Part shown: one piece after another, positions 25,945 through 35,151 of the stretch | Layout of the letters: every line of letters begins with the position of its first letter | How positions within the stretch are numbered: the stretch's first letter is position 1 | Made by a program: the position numbers and the translations under genes | Notes under the pieces: generated by a model | Databases searched by the model: none | What the model was told of the DNA's origin: nothing | What the model saw: the letters and a program-made list of their open reading frames with translations, nothing else | Assembly (NCBI RefSeq): GCF_001458735.1 | Contig: NZ_CZQA01000009.1 | Span: 1-64,000, forward strand | Length of the DNA stretch: 64,000 bases | Reading direction: 5' to 3' | From: Candidatus Nitrospira nitrosa | Lineage (GTDB): Bacteria > Nitrospirota > Nitrospiria > Nitrospirales > Nitrospiraceae

Positions 25945-26774
25945 GCGAGCTCATTCGACACTCCGCTTAAGACGGAAGAACGGAATCGCTGATTCTGTCG
26001 CTTCCGTTGATCAGGAGTGGCATAGGAGTGGATTGTCCGGAGTGGCCCATCCTCTTTCACGAACACCACATCAACCTGTGACAGCGCATCATCAATGGGG
26101 CGGTATTGAAGGCCAAGGAAGTCATAAGGAGCAAATCCTTTGGCCTTCATATACTCCAGAACTTCCTGGAAGACAGGCCCACGTTGAAAAAACCTGAACA
26201 GAGAAACTTCCAGAATCGCGACATCCGTATCGGCTAGGATCGCTTGTCCACCTTCGAGTACATCGAGCTCAGCTCCCTGCACATCGATTTTCATGAGATA
26301 GGGTGGCATCCCACCCTGCTCTTCTACCCATTGATCAAGCTTGATCGTCTGCACCTGTCGTGGTGCGCCGTTGACATCTGACCCCTCCTCGGTTTCGCGA
26401 TACAGGGAAGATCCGAGAAGGTCAGCGTGCACGTTGAGCGTTGTTGAATCTCCACTGGCTGTGGCAGCCGCGAGTTTAAATCGTGTTCCAGGAATGTCTC
26501 TTGAGACCTTCCTCAGCGACGGCACGAATTCCTCAAGCGGTTCAATGAGGAGATAGTTGGCCTGTGGGAATATCGCATGGCAGGTACGGCTAAACATCCC
26601 CATGGCAGCTCCGACGTCAATGACCGTGGCTGGAGCGAATCCTGCTTCGCGAATTTGTCGCAGCACACCTTCGAGGGAATCTCGATCCGGCCCAAGATGG
26701 GTCCGAGCCCTACCCTCACGGCGGTGAATTTCCAATCCAAATCGTCGAAAGAGCCGCTGAAGGAATCGCTTCAT
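25926..26774 (-). CDS. FkbM-family methyltransferase
   Basis: The 282-residue protein has the FkbM methyltransferase core: TVIDVGAAMGMFSRTCHAIF (motif I), YLLIEPLEEFVPSLRKV (motif II), and PYLMKIDVQGAELDVLEGG, the hallmark DxxGxE segment. FkbM enzymes O-methylate sugars or polyketides. In this locus the likely acceptor is a sugar hydroxyl of the glycan. Length is typical. The 3' end overlaps the GT2 gene, so the two are probably coupled. Confidence 0.88.
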   Translation of the reverse strand: MKRFLQRLFRRFGLEIHRREGRARTHLGPDRDSLEGVLRQIREAGFAPATVIDVGAAMGMFSRTCHAIFPQANYLLIEPLEEFVPSLRKVSRDIPGTRFKLAAATASGDSTTLNVHADLLGSSLYRETEEGSDVNGAPRQVQTIKLDQWVEEQGGMPPYLMKIDVQGAELDVLEGGQAILADTDVAILEVSLFRFFQRGPVFQEVLEYMKAKGFAPYDFLGLQYRPIDDALSQVDVVFVKEDGPLRTIHSYATPDQRKRQNQRFRSSVLSGVSNELACTHRP

Positions 26775-26829
26775 GATTCATCCGCTCCAAGCTGAGAGGA
26801 ACATGCTCGCCATCAATCGCTCCGGCTGA

Positions 26830-27708
26830 TTATGGTCGGACCGCTTCCATAAACAGTGAATCAGGTTTTCGCACATCCCCGCTCACCACATCCAAGTTGT
26901 AGGAATCAAATGTGACCATGCGACTGTCAAAAGCCGTGCAGCGTCGGATGTCGCAAAACCCACACTGTTCGAGTAATTGCTTCAGTGAGAACTGGTCGTA
27001 CATCCATCGATGACATTCACCGGATGCCCGAAACAACCCTTCCTGGACTGCCGAGCGCCCACGTCGCCCGACCAGGAGGCTGCAGACTCCTGTCACGAGC
27101 CGTTCTTGGAGCGCCGTGAATGTATGCTGAAACCGTTGGCCGGTTGAGTTATTCGATGAATTGCGATGTGCCTGACTTGAAGAACCGAGGTTCTTGCCAT
27201 CCTGCTTGAAATAGGGAGCAGCTTCGCATCCGATTCGCGATGCGACATAATCGACGTTCTGTGAGGCCAGGCTCCGGAGGTATCGTCCCATCTCACCGCC
27301 GGACTCCACACGTACCAGTTGGTCCAGTAACTCAAGCGTGATCCATTCATACTGTTTCACTGCAGCCGGATCTCCCGTCCGTGCGTGGGCCAGCACACGG
27401 AGGTATTCTCTTGCGATGGCCTCAAGGTCTGGGACGGCCAATCGAACGATCCCACCTGAGCGAAGCACGCGAAGACACTCCCGCAACAATCTTCGAGCAC
27501 CCTCTATAGGAAGATGTTCCAGAAGATGCGAGGCATAGCATCCGTCAACGGACCCGTCCTCGAACGGAAGCCCGTTCTCCACATCCCACGATTGGACCTC
27601 CGGACCCACAGGACGCACGTCCAGGTTGACCCACGCTGGATGCCAGACCGAACCGCAGCCGAGATTGACCAACATGGGAAGTCTTGAGCCTGATCCATTC
27701 TCATTCAC
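26830..27708 (-). CDS. SAM-dependent methyltransferase of glycan loci
   Basis: The 292-residue protein has LVNLGCGSVWHPAWVNLDV, the motif I form seen in a group of methyltransferase-like proteins common in polysaccharide clusters. It also has DGCYASHLLEHLPIEGARRL and VLRSGGIVRLAVPDLEAI. The C-terminal part (HRWMYDQFSLKQLLEQCGF) is also typical of this group. The acceptor is unknown. The start overlaps the TylF-type gene by ATGA. A role in glycan methylation is inferred from context. Confidence 0.82.
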   Translation of the reverse strand: MNENGSGSRLPMLVNLGCGSVWHPAWVNLDVRPVGPEVQSWDVENGLPFEDGSVDGCYASHLLEHLPIEGARRLLRECLRVLRSGGIVRLAVPDLEAIAREYLRVLAHARTGDPAAVKQYEWITLELLDQLVRVESGGEMGRYLRSLASQNVDYVASRIGCEAAPYFKQDGKNLGSSSQAHRNSSNNSTGQRFQHTFTALQERLVTGVCSLLVGRRGRSAVQEGLFRASGECHRWMYDQFSLKQLLEQCGFCDIRRCTAFDSRMVTFDSYNLDVVSGDVRKPDSLFMEAVRP

Positions 27709-28478
27709 AATGGCTTCACTCCGATTCGACCCGTATAGTCGATTGCGTGGAGGGGCATCTTGATCTGGTGTTCATGTAGATATTCGTCAACGGCTCGGCG
27801 GGCACCCTTCCAGTGACCATAATCGTCGATAATCAACACTCCGCCTGGACAGAGTTTTGGAAAGAGGACGTCCAATTCATGTTTGGTCGATGCATACCAG
27901 TCTGTGTCTAGCCGCAAGAGCGCGATGTGTTGAGGGGGAGAGACAGTCAAGGTCTGTTCAACCGGTCCAGGAACACAATGGATATGTGATTCAGGGTATT
28001 TCGTCAGGGCGAGGGACTCAACAACTCGCCCCATTGGTGCATAGCACCACACCATGTCCTCTTCGGTTCGAGCCGATTGCTTCAGCAGTGTTTCTGCGAT
28101 ATCTCCCTTCAAGGAGATGTCGAGAGGTCCTGGTTCGGTCATTCCCTCGAAGGTGTCGAAGAGGTACAGCTCCCGTGCGAGTCCTCCGGAGTTCATGAGC
28201 GTTCGTGCAACCGCCATCATACTTCCCCCGCGCCAGACGCCGCATTCAACTACGGCCCCTTCGAGCCCTGTCTGTTCAATGTATCTGACGGCTGAACAGA
28301 GCGCACGAATCCGCTCCGGAGACGTCATGGTATAGGGCTGGACGAATTGAACCGTTTCGTCGTCGCCCTGCTGCCTGTATTGAAGTGCAGGACAGGTTTC
28401 GTGGCCCGCGCTGTGTCGGCGGTTCGCATTCCACTGCTCTACTAGAGCATGCAGAGGGGCAACCAGTTTACCCAACAC
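27705..28478 (-). CDS. TylF/MycF-family O-methyltransferase
   Basis: The 257-residue protein matches the macrocin O-methyltransferase (TylF) family: MTSPERIRALCSAVRYIEQT, GAVVECGVWRGGSMMAVAR (motif I), LYLFDTFEGMTEPG, LLRLDTDWYASTKHELDVLF and GGVLIIDDYGHWKGAR. The Asp residues in RLDTDWY and IDDYGHW bind the metal that activates the sugar hydroxyl. TylF and MycF methylate deoxysugars, so this enzyme very likely methylates a sugar of the glycan or its precursor. Confidence 0.88.
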   Translation of the reverse strand: MLGKLVAPLHALVEQWNANRRHSAGHETCPALQYRQQGDDETVQFVQPYTMTSPERIRALCSAVRYIEQTGLEGAVVECGVWRGGSMMAVARTLMNSGGLARELYLFDTFEGMTEPGPLDISLKGDIAETLLKQSARTEEDMVWCYAPMGRVVESLALTKYPESHIHCVPGPVEQTLTVSPPQHIALLRLDTDWYASTKHELDVLFPKLCPGGVLIIDDYGHWKGARRAVDEYLHEHQIKMPLHAIDYTGRIGVKPL

Positions 28479-28508
28479 GGTGACCTCGTCGGTGAGCGAA
28501 GACAGTGA

Positions 28509-29198
28509 CTATGGGTTACGCAGAACGATGAGGGAATCTCGCTGAAGGAGGCCTAGGTCGGCGCAAAGCACGTCCCAACCGGCTTCCGTCGCGAGCTTCG
28601 TCATGGCCTGTTGATCATTGCGTGGCCACCAAATATCCCGGTCGCTCTGTGACTTGAACGCCAGTGGAACGCCCCCACGACTCCAGCCGAAGCGCTCCAA
28701 TTTGATCCAATCACCATATTGATGGATTGAGACCGCACCCCGCTTCATGGTGCGTCGAGCGGAACGAAGAATGTCTAGAATTGAAGCGGATTCATTATGA
28801 CAGAGCACTCCGAATGACCAGAAGATGTCAAAGTACTCGTCGGGTAGTTCTCTAAAACTGTTGTCTTGGACGTGGTGACAGGTGAGTTGCCCGGTATAGT
28901 CTTCAGGGCTCAACCACGGGGTGACATCCTGGAAGTCGACGGTGTGCAGTTCACCATGAGGAATAAACCTGAGAATCGCGCGTGACCATGACCCCCTGCC
29001 CGGTCCCAATTCGAATACCCGTGAGCCCGGATTGAGATAAGGTCGTAATGCCTTGTTGAAGACTTGTCTATACGATCCCCCGCTTCTCCGTTCTTCTGAA
29101 AATCTGACTCTTCCTGGTATCCACGACAGCACGTTGCCACTGTTGTAGCCGTAGGTGAATTCCTGTTGTAACCAACGATGCGTTGGCATGGGCGACAA
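28509..29198 (-). CDS. Class I SAM-dependent methyltransferase
   Basis: The 229-residue protein has motif I in SRVFELGPGRGSWSRAILRF, the acidic motif in ELHTVDFQDV, and FDIFWSFGVLCHNESASIL as the post-I/IV region. The fold is a plain class I methyltransferase with no further recognisable domain. It lies 9 bp after a glycosyltransferase gene in the same direction. A sugar or lipid-linked acceptor is inferred from context only. Confidence 0.78.
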   Translation of the reverse strand: MSPMPTHRWLQQEFTYGYNSGNVLSWIPGRVRFSEERRSGGSYRQVFNKALRPYLNPGSRVFELGPGRGSWSRAILRFIPHGELHTVDFQDVTPWLSPEDYTGQLTCHHVQDNSFRELPDEYFDIFWSFGVLCHNESASILDILRSARRTMKRGAVSIHQYGDWIKLERFGWSRGGVPLAFKSQSDRDIWWPRNDQQAMTKLATEAGWDVLCADLGLLQRDSLIVLRNP

Positions 29199-29207
29199 TT
29201 GCTCCCA

Positions 29208-30164
29208 CTATTTCTCCTGCCTGATGGCAGAAGAGACTGTCTGCTTCATTCTACCCGCCATCATGCGGAGTCGCGAAGCCAATTCAGCTATCCTGCTCTT
29301 TTGCCTCTGAGCACCTAACCTGATAAAAAACGAGCGAATTTCATCCCGCGCCATAGGCGATTCCTCGATGCGCTCCGAAAAGTGCCAGGCCGAAGATTTG
29401 CTCAGCCGTACATCAAACTGTGATGATGTGTTGCAATGCATACCGCTTCCATCCATCCCAATATTCTGCACCAGTGATTGCCCTGGGTAGAGGCAGAGTC
29501 CCTGTGCCGCAAACATGCTGGCATACCAGCGAACTCCCCACACGTCCAGTTTTCCAGCAGCCTGGAGCTTCAGCTGTGTGAAATAGGGATAGGCGCCATC
29601 CACATCGAAGCGGTCCTGCTCTGCTTTCGTGCTCAACCCAGCCAGTAGTTGAACCGCGTGAGGCTCGAACTGTTTCCATGCTCGATGCCAGGTGCCCCAT
29701 CCCCAACTGGCCGGAACAGGAAAAAAGAATGTTGAGGTAAGGTGCTCAGGATGTTCAACGGGGAAGAGATACCCTGATACCGTCATGACTCGTGAAGCAT
29801 GTTCATAGTGCTTAAGCGCCTGATTCATAAAGGTCAGAAATCCCGGTGCCACAACGAGATCATCTTCCAGAACGATGACGGATCCGTACCGCGCGGATAA
29901 CTCGCTGACACCGGCAATGATCGAACGTGCCAACCCGATATTGTCTGTCTGTTCATGAATGGTGACCGCTGCAAACCCGTCGACTTTCTTGATCACTTGT
30001 CGGACCTGGGTGACAACGGTTTCGTCACGCGGAGTCTTCGGACCGTCGCTATAGACATAGAGCCGGCTCTTGTGAGCCAACGGATTATCTCGTAATGCGT
30101 CGAGCGTACGAGCTAGATGTGTTGGTCGATTGTAGGCAAACAGCGCAATCGGCGCAGGGGTCAT
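29208..30164 (-). CDS. GT-A glycosyltransferase, GNT-I/GT2-like
   Basis: The 318-residue protein begins PIALFAYNRPTHLARTLDAL, with LYVYSDGPKTPRDE and SVIVLEDDLVVAPGFLTFMN. The EDD motif is the divalent-metal and nucleotide-sugar site. SWGWGTWHRAWKQF is typical of this subgroup, which resembles eukaryotic GNT-I (GT13) as well as GT2. Donor and acceptor unknown. It is 59 bp downstream of asnB. Confidence 0.82.
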   Translation of the reverse strand: MTPAPIALFAYNRPTHLARTLDALRDNPLAHKSRLYVYSDGPKTPRDETVVTQVRQVIKKVDGFAAVTIHEQTDNIGLARSIIAGVSELSARYGSVIVLEDDLVVAPGFLTFMNQALKHYEHASRVMTVSGYLFPVEHPEHLTSTFFFPVPASWGWGTWHRAWKQFEPHAVQLLAGLSTKAEQDRFDVDGAYPYFTQLKLQAAGKLDVWGVRWYASMFAAQGLCLYPGQSLVQNIGMDGSGMHCNTSSQFDVRLSKSSAWHFSERIEESPMARDEIRSFFIRLGAQRQKSRIAELASRLRMMAGRMKQTVSSAIRQEK

Positions 30165-30223
30165 AGCGCGATGTCCTCTTGACTCAAGACCGTACGCTTT
30201 TCACAAGGTGAAATCCTGGAAAC

Positions 30224-32200
30224 CTAGGCAGCCTTCCCTTGTTCAAGCTGCGTGCGTGGGCCAGACCGCTGTGATTGTGTTGTCACCGCGGCAAGCTTCC
30301 TGCTCCAGAGTTCAAGCGTGAGGGCTTTGAACGAAAGCGGCGCTCCGGCTCCAGCCGGATAGAATCCGTTGGAGAGTTCTCGTGCGCTCGACGGTTTCAG
30401 CACACCGGCATCGACGAGGAACCCGTCGTCAAGTGTCGCCCCGTGAGCAGTGAAGATTGCCTTGTGCCATTCGTTTAGGGGAGGCGTAAACCCTCTCTTT
30501 GGACGGTTCAATACCCATTCGGGCACCATGGTGCTCAAGGCCTGACGCAGCCACGACTTTGGGGGCAGCGTGTGATCGGATGAGGCCTTGCGCAATCCGA
30601 TGACGGTTTCCACTAGTCGGTAATCGACGAATGGAAGTCGTAGCTCCACAGAGGAGGCCATGCTGAGCCGGTCTCCCTGGGCGATGCCATTCTCTTGCAA
30701 ATAGGTTTTGCAGATGAGCTGGGTTAGGACAATGTCAATCGAGGGCCGAGGAAACGGGATTCTAAAGACATCGTACACCGCTGTCTCTTGCAACTGGTGA
30801 AGAAACGTCTGGGTATACAGGTTGCCGACTCCCTTGCGGGCCAGTTGAAAATCTGGTGTGAGATCATAGAACACGACCTGTTCGTTCGGAGTGGACCGGT
30901 CGCGCAAATAGGCTTCCCATGCAGGGCGCAGTCCCGCACCAGATTGTAGCCATTCCTTCAACTCCCATAGCGACCAATAGTCAGGAGACTTCAGTGTCAG
31001 GTAGTCATGGAAGTTAAAGGAGCCTGACGCCTGTCCTCTCAACTTTCGCGTCGTCTGTGTCACCGCCTCCTGCACCCAGGGGTATCCCCAAAACAGTTCA
31101 TCGCCTCCGTGTCCTTGAAGCATCACCGACACTCCGTGAGCTTTGGCCGCCTTCATGACTGCGTAGTAGCCGAATGCGGAAATATCTGCGATCGGATCAT
31201 CGAGCCAATACGTCAATTCAGGAAAGGATAGTGCGACATCATCGGCACACAGCTCGACTTCGTGAACGGGCATGTTGAGATGTTTTGCAAGAGCCTTTGC
31301 GGCGTTTCGTTCGTCGAAGGGGCTCTCTTCTCGATAGCCGACGGTGAATGCCTGCATCACGCCGGGATATCGGTGAGAGGTCATCGCGGCAATGGCACTC
31401 GAGTCGAGTCCGCCACTCAAGGCAATTCCGATTGGAACGTCTGAACGGACGATGAGTGAACTAATCGTCTCCAATTCATGTCGGATGGCGTCGACAGGAT
31501 TATCAGTCCGTGCAGGAACATCCTCCATATGCCAGTAGCACCACTGCTTCTGTTCCCAACTGTGCGCATCGATTGTCAGGATATGAGCTGCCGGCAACTT
31601 GTGCACCGCTTGTATCGGCGTCATCGGTTCAGGAACATACCCATAGTGAAAGTAAAGGTTCACCGCTGTCGGATCCAGCGCAAAGGGGACACAGCCGGCG
31701 GCCAGGAGTCCCTTGAGCTCGGACGCAAAATAGATCTCGCGTGGTCCGATGTGGAGATAGAGCGGCTTCTCCCCCATTCGATCACGCGCCAACATTAACC
31801 GTTGGAGACGGGCGTCCCACAAGGCGAATGCGAACATGCCTCTGAGGTGCTTCACGCAATCCAGGCCATATTGCTCGTAGAGATGTACGATCACTTCGCA
31901 GTCACTGCCAGATCGGAAGCGATGCCCTTTGGATCTGAGCTGATCGCGGAGTTCAACATGATTGTAGATCTCTCCGTTGACGATCAGCGCCAGGGAGTCG
32001 TCCTCATTAAAAAGCGGTTGTTGTCCTCCATGAAGATCGATGATACTCAATCGGTGCATGGTCAACGCGACCGGTCCATCATGGAAACTGCCTTGTCCGT
32101 CAGGCCCTCGATGGACCATGACGGCACTCATGTCCACGACACGGGAGAGGTGGTCTGGTGTCAGCGGTTCTGCGGCGATTATTCCAGCTATTCCACACAT
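30224..32200 (-). CDS. asnB: Asparagine synthase (glutamine-hydrolysing), AsnB type
   Basis: The 658-residue protein has an N-terminal glutamine amidotransferase domain starting MCGIAGI, where Cys2 is the nucleophile, with HRGPDGQG, SIIDLHGGQQPL and IVNGEIYNH. The C-terminal synthetase domain has the ATP PP-loop ALSGGLDSSAIAAM and LQGHGGDELFWGYP. It makes asparagine from aspartate, or, in glycan loci, amidates a sugar carboxylate (WbpS- or WbmI-like roles). Its place among glycosyltransferases points to amidation of a uronic acid in the glycan; this is inference. Length and motifs are complete. Confidence 0.92.
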   Translation of the reverse strand: MCGIAGIIAAEPLTPDHLSRVVDMSAVMVHRGPDGQGSFHDGPVALTMHRLSIIDLHGGQQPLFNEDDSLALIVNGEIYNHVELRDQLRSKGHRFRSGSDCEVIVHLYEQYGLDCVKHLRGMFAFALWDARLQRLMLARDRMGEKPLYLHIGPREIYFASELKGLLAAGCVPFALDPTAVNLYFHYGYVPEPMTPIQAVHKLPAAHILTIDAHSWEQKQWCYWHMEDVPARTDNPVDAIRHELETISSLIVRSDVPIGIALSGGLDSSAIAAMTSHRYPGVMQAFTVGYREESPFDERNAAKALAKHLNMPVHEVELCADDVALSFPELTYWLDDPIADISAFGYYAVMKAAKAHGVSVMLQGHGGDELFWGYPWVQEAVTQTTRKLRGQASGSFNFHDYLTLKSPDYWSLWELKEWLQSGAGLRPAWEAYLRDRSTPNEQVVFYDLTPDFQLARKGVGNLYTQTFLHQLQETAVYDVFRIPFPRPSIDIVLTQLICKTYLQENGIAQGDRLSMASSVELRLPFVDYRLVETVIGLRKASSDHTLPPKSWLRQALSTMVPEWVLNRPKRGFTPPLNEWHKAIFTAHGATLDDGFLVDAGVLKPSSARELSNGFYPAGAGAPLSFKALTLELWSRKLAAVTTQSQRSGPRTQLEQGKAA

Positions 32201-32220
32201 GTCAGGTTAGGCGCATGTGG

Positions 32221-33171
32221 TTAGTGAGTGCGATGAGTGACCTGTTCGTATGTGCTGCCAAGTGTTTGGAGGTGAACAAAGACCACTTCATAAAGATAGT
32301 TTTCTATGAATGGATATCTGGTGCGGTCTCTGGCCAAGATTCCGATTGCCATGTCTTTGACCAATGCGAGCAACGCGCGAAGGCCGTAAAGACAGGAACG
32401 AATGGCATGGGCTCGCTCGGTCGCCGTCTCATACAAGACCCGTTGCCAATCTCGTCCGGATATAAACATTTGTTTGGCACACCAACTCAGCTGCATTTTG
32501 TCCGATCGTACAAGATGCAAGACGGTAAGGCGAGGCTCGTAGTAGATCATCTCATCCTGACGTTCGTGGCGAACTTGCCGCTGAAACGCAGTTTCTTCAC
32601 CATATCCTAGTCGGGTTCCTGCCATCCCCACCCCAGTATGAAATCCGCCGAGTTGTTCTAAGAGGGAGCGTCGAATGAAAAGATTTGTGCCGGACAGATA
32701 TTCGTCTTGGTCGAGGATGCGAGCGACGGGTCCGTCATCATATGTCCCATACCGATCCAAATACCACTTCGGTTTCAGTGAAACGTAAAATGGTTGGTAC
32801 GGTCCTCCGAAGAGCGCGGGTGCAACGTGCGCGATGACATCCTGAGCGACCTTCAACCATTCTCGTGGTACGGTACAGTCGTCGTCGACATAAGCGACGT
32901 ACTGGCCCCGAGCCGATTGGAAGCCGGTATTGCGTCCATGCGAGAGTCCTTGTTGTGGCTCAAAGCAATACCGAACATGCGGATACTGTCGGCCTATCTC
33001 GACGACGTGTTGCCTTGTTCCGTCAGTCGAATTATTGTCGACCACTATGATTTCATAGAGCGATGGTGCGAGGGTCTGCTCACAGAGACTGTTTAGTGCA
33101 GCCGACATGAGATCGCAACGATTGTAGGTGCAGAGCACCACACTCATCAGTAACGATTCAGTTTGCGCCAC
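32221..33171 (-). CDS. GT2-family glycosyltransferase
   Basis: The 316-residue enzyme has SVVLCTYNRCDLMSAALNSL, EIIVVDNNSTDGTRQHV and VAYVDDDCTVPREWL, the GT-A nucleotide-binding elements with the DDD metal site. Then come GTNLFIRRSLLEQLGGF and GYGEETAFQRQV, the acceptor-side ED-type motif. It overlaps the upstream GT2 gene by 14 bp, so the two are coupled. Donor unknown. Confidence 0.92.
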   Translation of the reverse strand: MAQTESLLMSVVLCTYNRCDLMSAALNSLCEQTLAPSLYEIIVVDNNSTDGTRQHVVEIGRQYPHVRYCFEPQQGLSHGRNTGFQSARGQYVAYVDDDCTVPREWLKVAQDVIAHVAPALFGGPYQPFYVSLKPKWYLDRYGTYDDGPVARILDQDEYLSGTNLFIRRSLLEQLGGFHTGVGMAGTRLGYGEETAFQRQVRHERQDEMIYYEPRLTVLHLVRSDKMQLSWCAKQMFISGRDWQRVLYETATERAHAIRSCLYGLRALLALVKDMAIGILARDRTRYPFIENYLYEVVFVHLQTLGSTYEQVTHRTH

Positions 33172-34216
33172 GACCCATCCTCATGAATTTCGTATGGGGA
33201 TCCTTTCGGAGGAGGCATTTCACGACAAACTTCACGTGTTGGCTCGGGCTCCAGCCGGAGGCCGCCAAGCGCGGAGCGCGCCAAAAGGCGATCGCTGTTT
33301 GCAATCCTTCCTGAGTCGCCAACGAACATATCTCGCTCCATCGTCGACCCAAGACCGTCACAAACTCATTGCCTGGGTAGACCTTATGCAGTCTATTCGC
33401 GTCTCTCAGCTTATCAAACCATGCACGAGTCGCCGAGAGAAATGTCGTTGACGACTCAAGCTGCCAGCGACTGATCTGGTGATGTAGTTGTGCTTCCTCA
33501 GGTGTAGGGTTGATGCCTAGACGAAGAAGTTGACTCAATCGGATCGCTTGTGAGGACTCTTGGGTTGTCAATTCATGACGTCGGCCAACTTGCTGCGGAT
33601 GTATCCGATACCGAAGCAAGCTTATCGGTATATTGGCAAAACGGGTGTGTTGAGACGCTCTCGCCCATAGATCGTAGTCTTCGGCATGAACTGCACGCTC
33701 ATCGTAGAAGAGCCGATGATGAATGATCAGGTTTCGCCGAAACATGGTAGCGGGGTGAGCCAACGATGAGGAGAACAATAACTGGCAGCGAATGGTGCCG
33801 TCATCGACGGGATACTCCACCACTTCCGAGGAGTCCACGCCAAATGTTTCGATCCATGATCCGCAGACCCCAATGTTGTGATCACGATCCAAATAGTTTA
33901 GTTGAGTCGCAAAGCGATCCGGCATACTGATATCGTCGGCATCCATCCGTGCGATATACTCACCTCTGGCCGCCAGGATGCCTTGATTCAATGACGCAAC
34001 GAGGCCTTGTTTCGACTGGTGATAGACCCGTATGCGTGTATCTTTTCGTTGAAATTGATCGAGAATCTGATCCGTGCGATCGGTAGACCCATCGTCTACG
34101 ACGATCAGCTCCCAGTCGTGGAACGACTGTGCCTGGATACTTCGAATAGACTCGGGAAGATAGGCCTCCCCATTCCATACCGCTAAGACACAACTGACTC
34201 TCGGTGAATTGGACAC
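33158..34216 (-). CDS. GT2-family glycosyltransferase
   Basis: The 352-residue enzyme has VSCVLAVWNGEAYLPESIRS, WELIVVDDGSTDRTDQIL and IARMDADDISMPDRFATQ with the DxDD metal site, all typical of the GT2 subgroup that includes hyaluronan- and EpsE-like synthases. No membrane segments are present, so it acts at the cytoplasmic face on a lipid-linked or membrane acceptor. A gap of 83 bp separates it from the FkbM gene. Confidence 0.92.
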   Translation of the reverse strand: MSNSPRVSCVLAVWNGEAYLPESIRSIQAQSFHDWELIVVDDGSTDRTDQILDQFQRKDTRIRVYHQSKQGLVASLNQGILAARGEYIARMDADDISMPDRFATQLNYLDRDHNIGVCGSWIETFGVDSSEVVEYPVDDGTIRCQLLFSSSLAHPATMFRRNLIIHHRLFYDERAVHAEDYDLWARASQHTRFANIPISLLRYRIHPQQVGRRHELTTQESSQAIRLSQLLRLGINPTPEEAQLHHQISRWQLESSTTFLSATRAWFDKLRDANRLHKVYPGNEFVTVLGRRWSEICSLATQEGLQTAIAFWRAPRLAASGWSPSQHVKFVVKCLLRKDPHTKFMRMGRGAN

Positions 34217-34299
34217 CTGGTGGCCTATTAAGTCCTGTCTTTTGATTTCTATGGCAGCACCCTGTCAGGTGCGAGTAGTTTCCAATGGTCGTGTCCGAC

Positions 34300-35145
34300 T
34301 TATTTCTCAGGGATATTGGTAACCTTAGTCCGGCATGGGTCTAATACATACCAGTCATCCTGTTTCGAAACGCGTTCAAGGGTTCTTTTGTACCCATTCT
34401 GAGAAAGTAAGGTGTAAATCTTGTCTCGAGCCGGGGTAAAGTTGTGTTCGCATGTGATGATACGAAACTGGTGCCGTTCAAAATCAAAGTGCTCCAATAT
34501 GGCAAACTCACTTCCCTCCGTATCAATCGACAGATAGTCAATGAGCGGTGGGGCCTGATGTTTGATGAGTAAATCTTGCAGTGAAATGGTCGGTACGTCG
34601 TACCGTATGCCATGGGCACGTTTGCTCGTATGAAGATCCTCTCCTCGGTAGACAGCGATTGTTGAGAGATCTGAGGCATCGGTTTCACAAAATGGCACGG
34701 TCTGGTTGGACTCTTTCCAGACGCACTGTGTGTCAATGGCAACTTGGCGGTTTCTTTGTAAGGCTCCGTGCCAACAGAGGGCTGGTTCAGCCAAAATGCC
34801 GGTCCAACCAAAATTCTTCTCTAATATGTAGGTATTGGAATGATCGATGCCGTTGGTAGCGCCAAACTCAATAAAAAAGCCATCTCGTTTAAAGTTGAGA
34901 TGTGATAGGACGAACATATCCTGTCTGTTCTGAGCTCTGGAGAGGGGGAGATATTTGATGAGATCAGCGATGTGCTGGGGAGGAGTATTGATCAGGAGCT
35001 CGATATCGCTGTCGCCGGCTGCGTTCAGCCGTTGCTTCAACGCTTCAAGGCGACTGTGCCGTGTAATGACCAGGTCAAATCGCTTGAGCATCCTATTCAG
35101 TCTTGTCGCGACAGACATCAGTCCAGAATTCACGTTACGCTTCAT
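34300..35145 (-). CDS. FkbM-family methyltransferase
   Basis: The 281-residue protein has a helical N-terminus and an FkbM core: GFFIEFGATNGIDHSNTYIL (motif I), GWTGILAEP (motif II) and LIDYLSIDTEGSEFAILEHF (the DxxGxE hallmark). It differs from the FkbM at 25926-26774 in length and in motif I (EFGATNG), so it is a separate branch rather than a recent copy. The likely acceptor is a sugar hydroxyl. Confidence 0.85.
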   Translation of the reverse strand: MKRNVNSGLMSVATRLNRMLKRFDLVITRHSRLEALKQRLNAAGDSDIELLINTPPQHIADLIKYLPLSRAQNRQDMFVLSHLNFKRDGFFIEFGATNGIDHSNTYILEKNFGWTGILAEPALCWHGALQRNRQVAIDTQCVWKESNQTVPFCETDASDLSTIAVYRGEDLHTSKRAHGIRYDVPTISLQDLLIKHQAPPLIDYLSIDTEGSEFAILEHFDFERHQFRIITCEHNFTPARDKIYTLLSQNGYKRTLERVSKQDDWYVLDPCRTKVTNIPEK

Positions 35146-35151
35146 GGGCCG

